45,638 nt of DNA, from assembly GCA_017504605.1 (NCBI GenBank), contig JAFVQW010000039.1, forward strand, positions 1 to 45,638, written 5' to 3'. The stretch is from Clostridia bacterium (GTDB taxonomy: Bacteria > Bacillota > Clostridia > Oscillospirales > CAG-272). A program made the position numbers and the translations under genes. Under the pieces are notes generated by a model. It did not search any database and was not told the DNA's origin. It saw only the letters and a list, made by a program, of their open reading frames with translations. Shown piece by piece: positions 45,396-45,638 of the stretch (position 1 is the stretch's first letter; every line of letters begins with the position of its first letter).

Positions 45396-45638
45396 TTATA
45401 CGTTGTAGAACTCTACAAGCTTCTTAAGTCTCTCGTACTTAGCCTTTGCGGTTGCCTCAGCCTTCGGGGAGAGCTCCTTTGCTCTCTCGGGTAGCGTAGC
45501 GGCGCGAGGGTATTGAATGACAGTCCGGTGGACTGTCAGACCCCGAGCGTGACCGAGCCCGCAGGCGAGTAGCGTAGCGGCGCGAGGGTATTGAATGACA
45601 GTCCGGTGGACTGTCAGACCCCGAGCGTGACCGAGCCC
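45396..45638 (-). CDS. C-terminal part of a protein (possibly pyruvate:ferredoxin oxidoreductase) with an in-frame repeat insertion
   Basis: The frame is open from the window edge to TAA at 45396-45398 (80 codons). The last ~31 residues, from PERAKELSPKAE through KAKYERLKKLVEFYNV, resemble the C-terminal helix of pyruvate:ferredoxin oxidoreductases (weak, by eye). Everything before that is encoded by two copies of a 78-bp repeat, each adding 26 residues (GLGHARGLTVHRTVIQYPRA, then ATLLAC) without a stop. A strong terminator follows. Whether the protein is functional with this insert, or is a broken gene, cannot be told because the rest is outside the window. Confidence 0.55.
   Translation of the reverse strand, partial: GLGHARGLTVHRTVIQYPRAATLLACGLGHARGLTVHRTVIQYPRAATLPERAKELSPKAEATAKAKYERLKKLVEFYNV
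45491..45638. repeat. 78-bp tandem palindromic repeat (one full and one partial copy)
   Basis: The unit starts GTAGCGTAGCGGCGCGAGGG at 45,491 and again at 45,569, identical over all 70 bp visible of the second copy. Each unit contains the palindrome TGACAGTCC-GGT-GGACTGTCA. Its length is a multiple of three and the minus-strand frame stays open through it. The array runs off the window edge, so copy number is unknown. Confidence 0.9.

Overview
The window looks like a chromosomal segment of an anaerobic, moderately GC-rich Firmicute of class Clostridia, probably a gut lineage. The signs are Gram-positive sigma-A promoters, strong AGGAGG-type ribosome sites, a type III glutamine synthetase, an ECF thiamine transporter under a TPP riboswitch, the rimP-nusA-ylxR-ylxQ-infB cluster, a type II pantothenate kinase, and an F-type ATP synthase whose c subunit carries a two-carboxylate, sodium-type ion site. 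Most of the window is dense housekeeping sequence. The first 2.3 kb is visibly AT-richer.

Layout. 1-2,320: an AT-rich accessory patch with a partial, possibly carbohydrate-related protein and a divergent AraC regulator. It ends in a 16-bp copy of the 3' end of the adjacent tRNA-Glu gene, like an integration scar. 2,464-9,869: tRNA-Glu, a second AraC regulator translationally coupled to rlmD, a membrane methyltransferase, a run of small enzymes (HAD, ElaA-like GNAT, PHP), the DUF368/PopT lipid carrier translocase, a DUF4830 protein and a 32-residue Cys-rich membrane peptide. 9,964-12,069: topoisomerase III. 12,269-19,547: complete atp operon ZIBEFHAGDC. 20,016-22,934: a Met-gamma-lyase-like PLP enzyme, thiamine pyrophosphokinase, then riboswitch-thiT. 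23,373-31,712: exonuclease, glnN, recX-recA, galactokinase, miaA, a lipase-like hydrolase. 31,736-35,761: ribokinase, then a YhaN-like ATPase coupled to a DUF6062 protein. 35,897-45,145: OGG-type glycosylase, the infB-to-rimP operon with a leader attenuator, a CBS protein, coaW and a MutS-like ATPase. 45,396-end: the C-terminal part of a reverse-strand gene interrupted in frame by a 78-bp palindromic tandem repeat.

The most unusual content is intergenic. Two elements of about 400 bp (19,549-19,948 and 22,942-23,374) sit inside intrinsic terminators, with the two halves of each terminator stem pushed to opposite ends of the element. They share ends, a conserved core of about 100 nt in opposite orientations, a hairpin whose arms differ but still pair, and an array of 9-nt units AGTGAAGTT / AACTTCACT separated mostly by short, unrelated palindromes. 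A third, solo array (4,982-5,179) lacks the core. No ORF is seen in any of them. They look like a non-autonomous, structure-based mobile element or a structured RNA that targets terminators. I know of no named family that matches, though I cannot search.

All calls come from reading the sequence and recalling family motifs. No database search or folding calculation was done.
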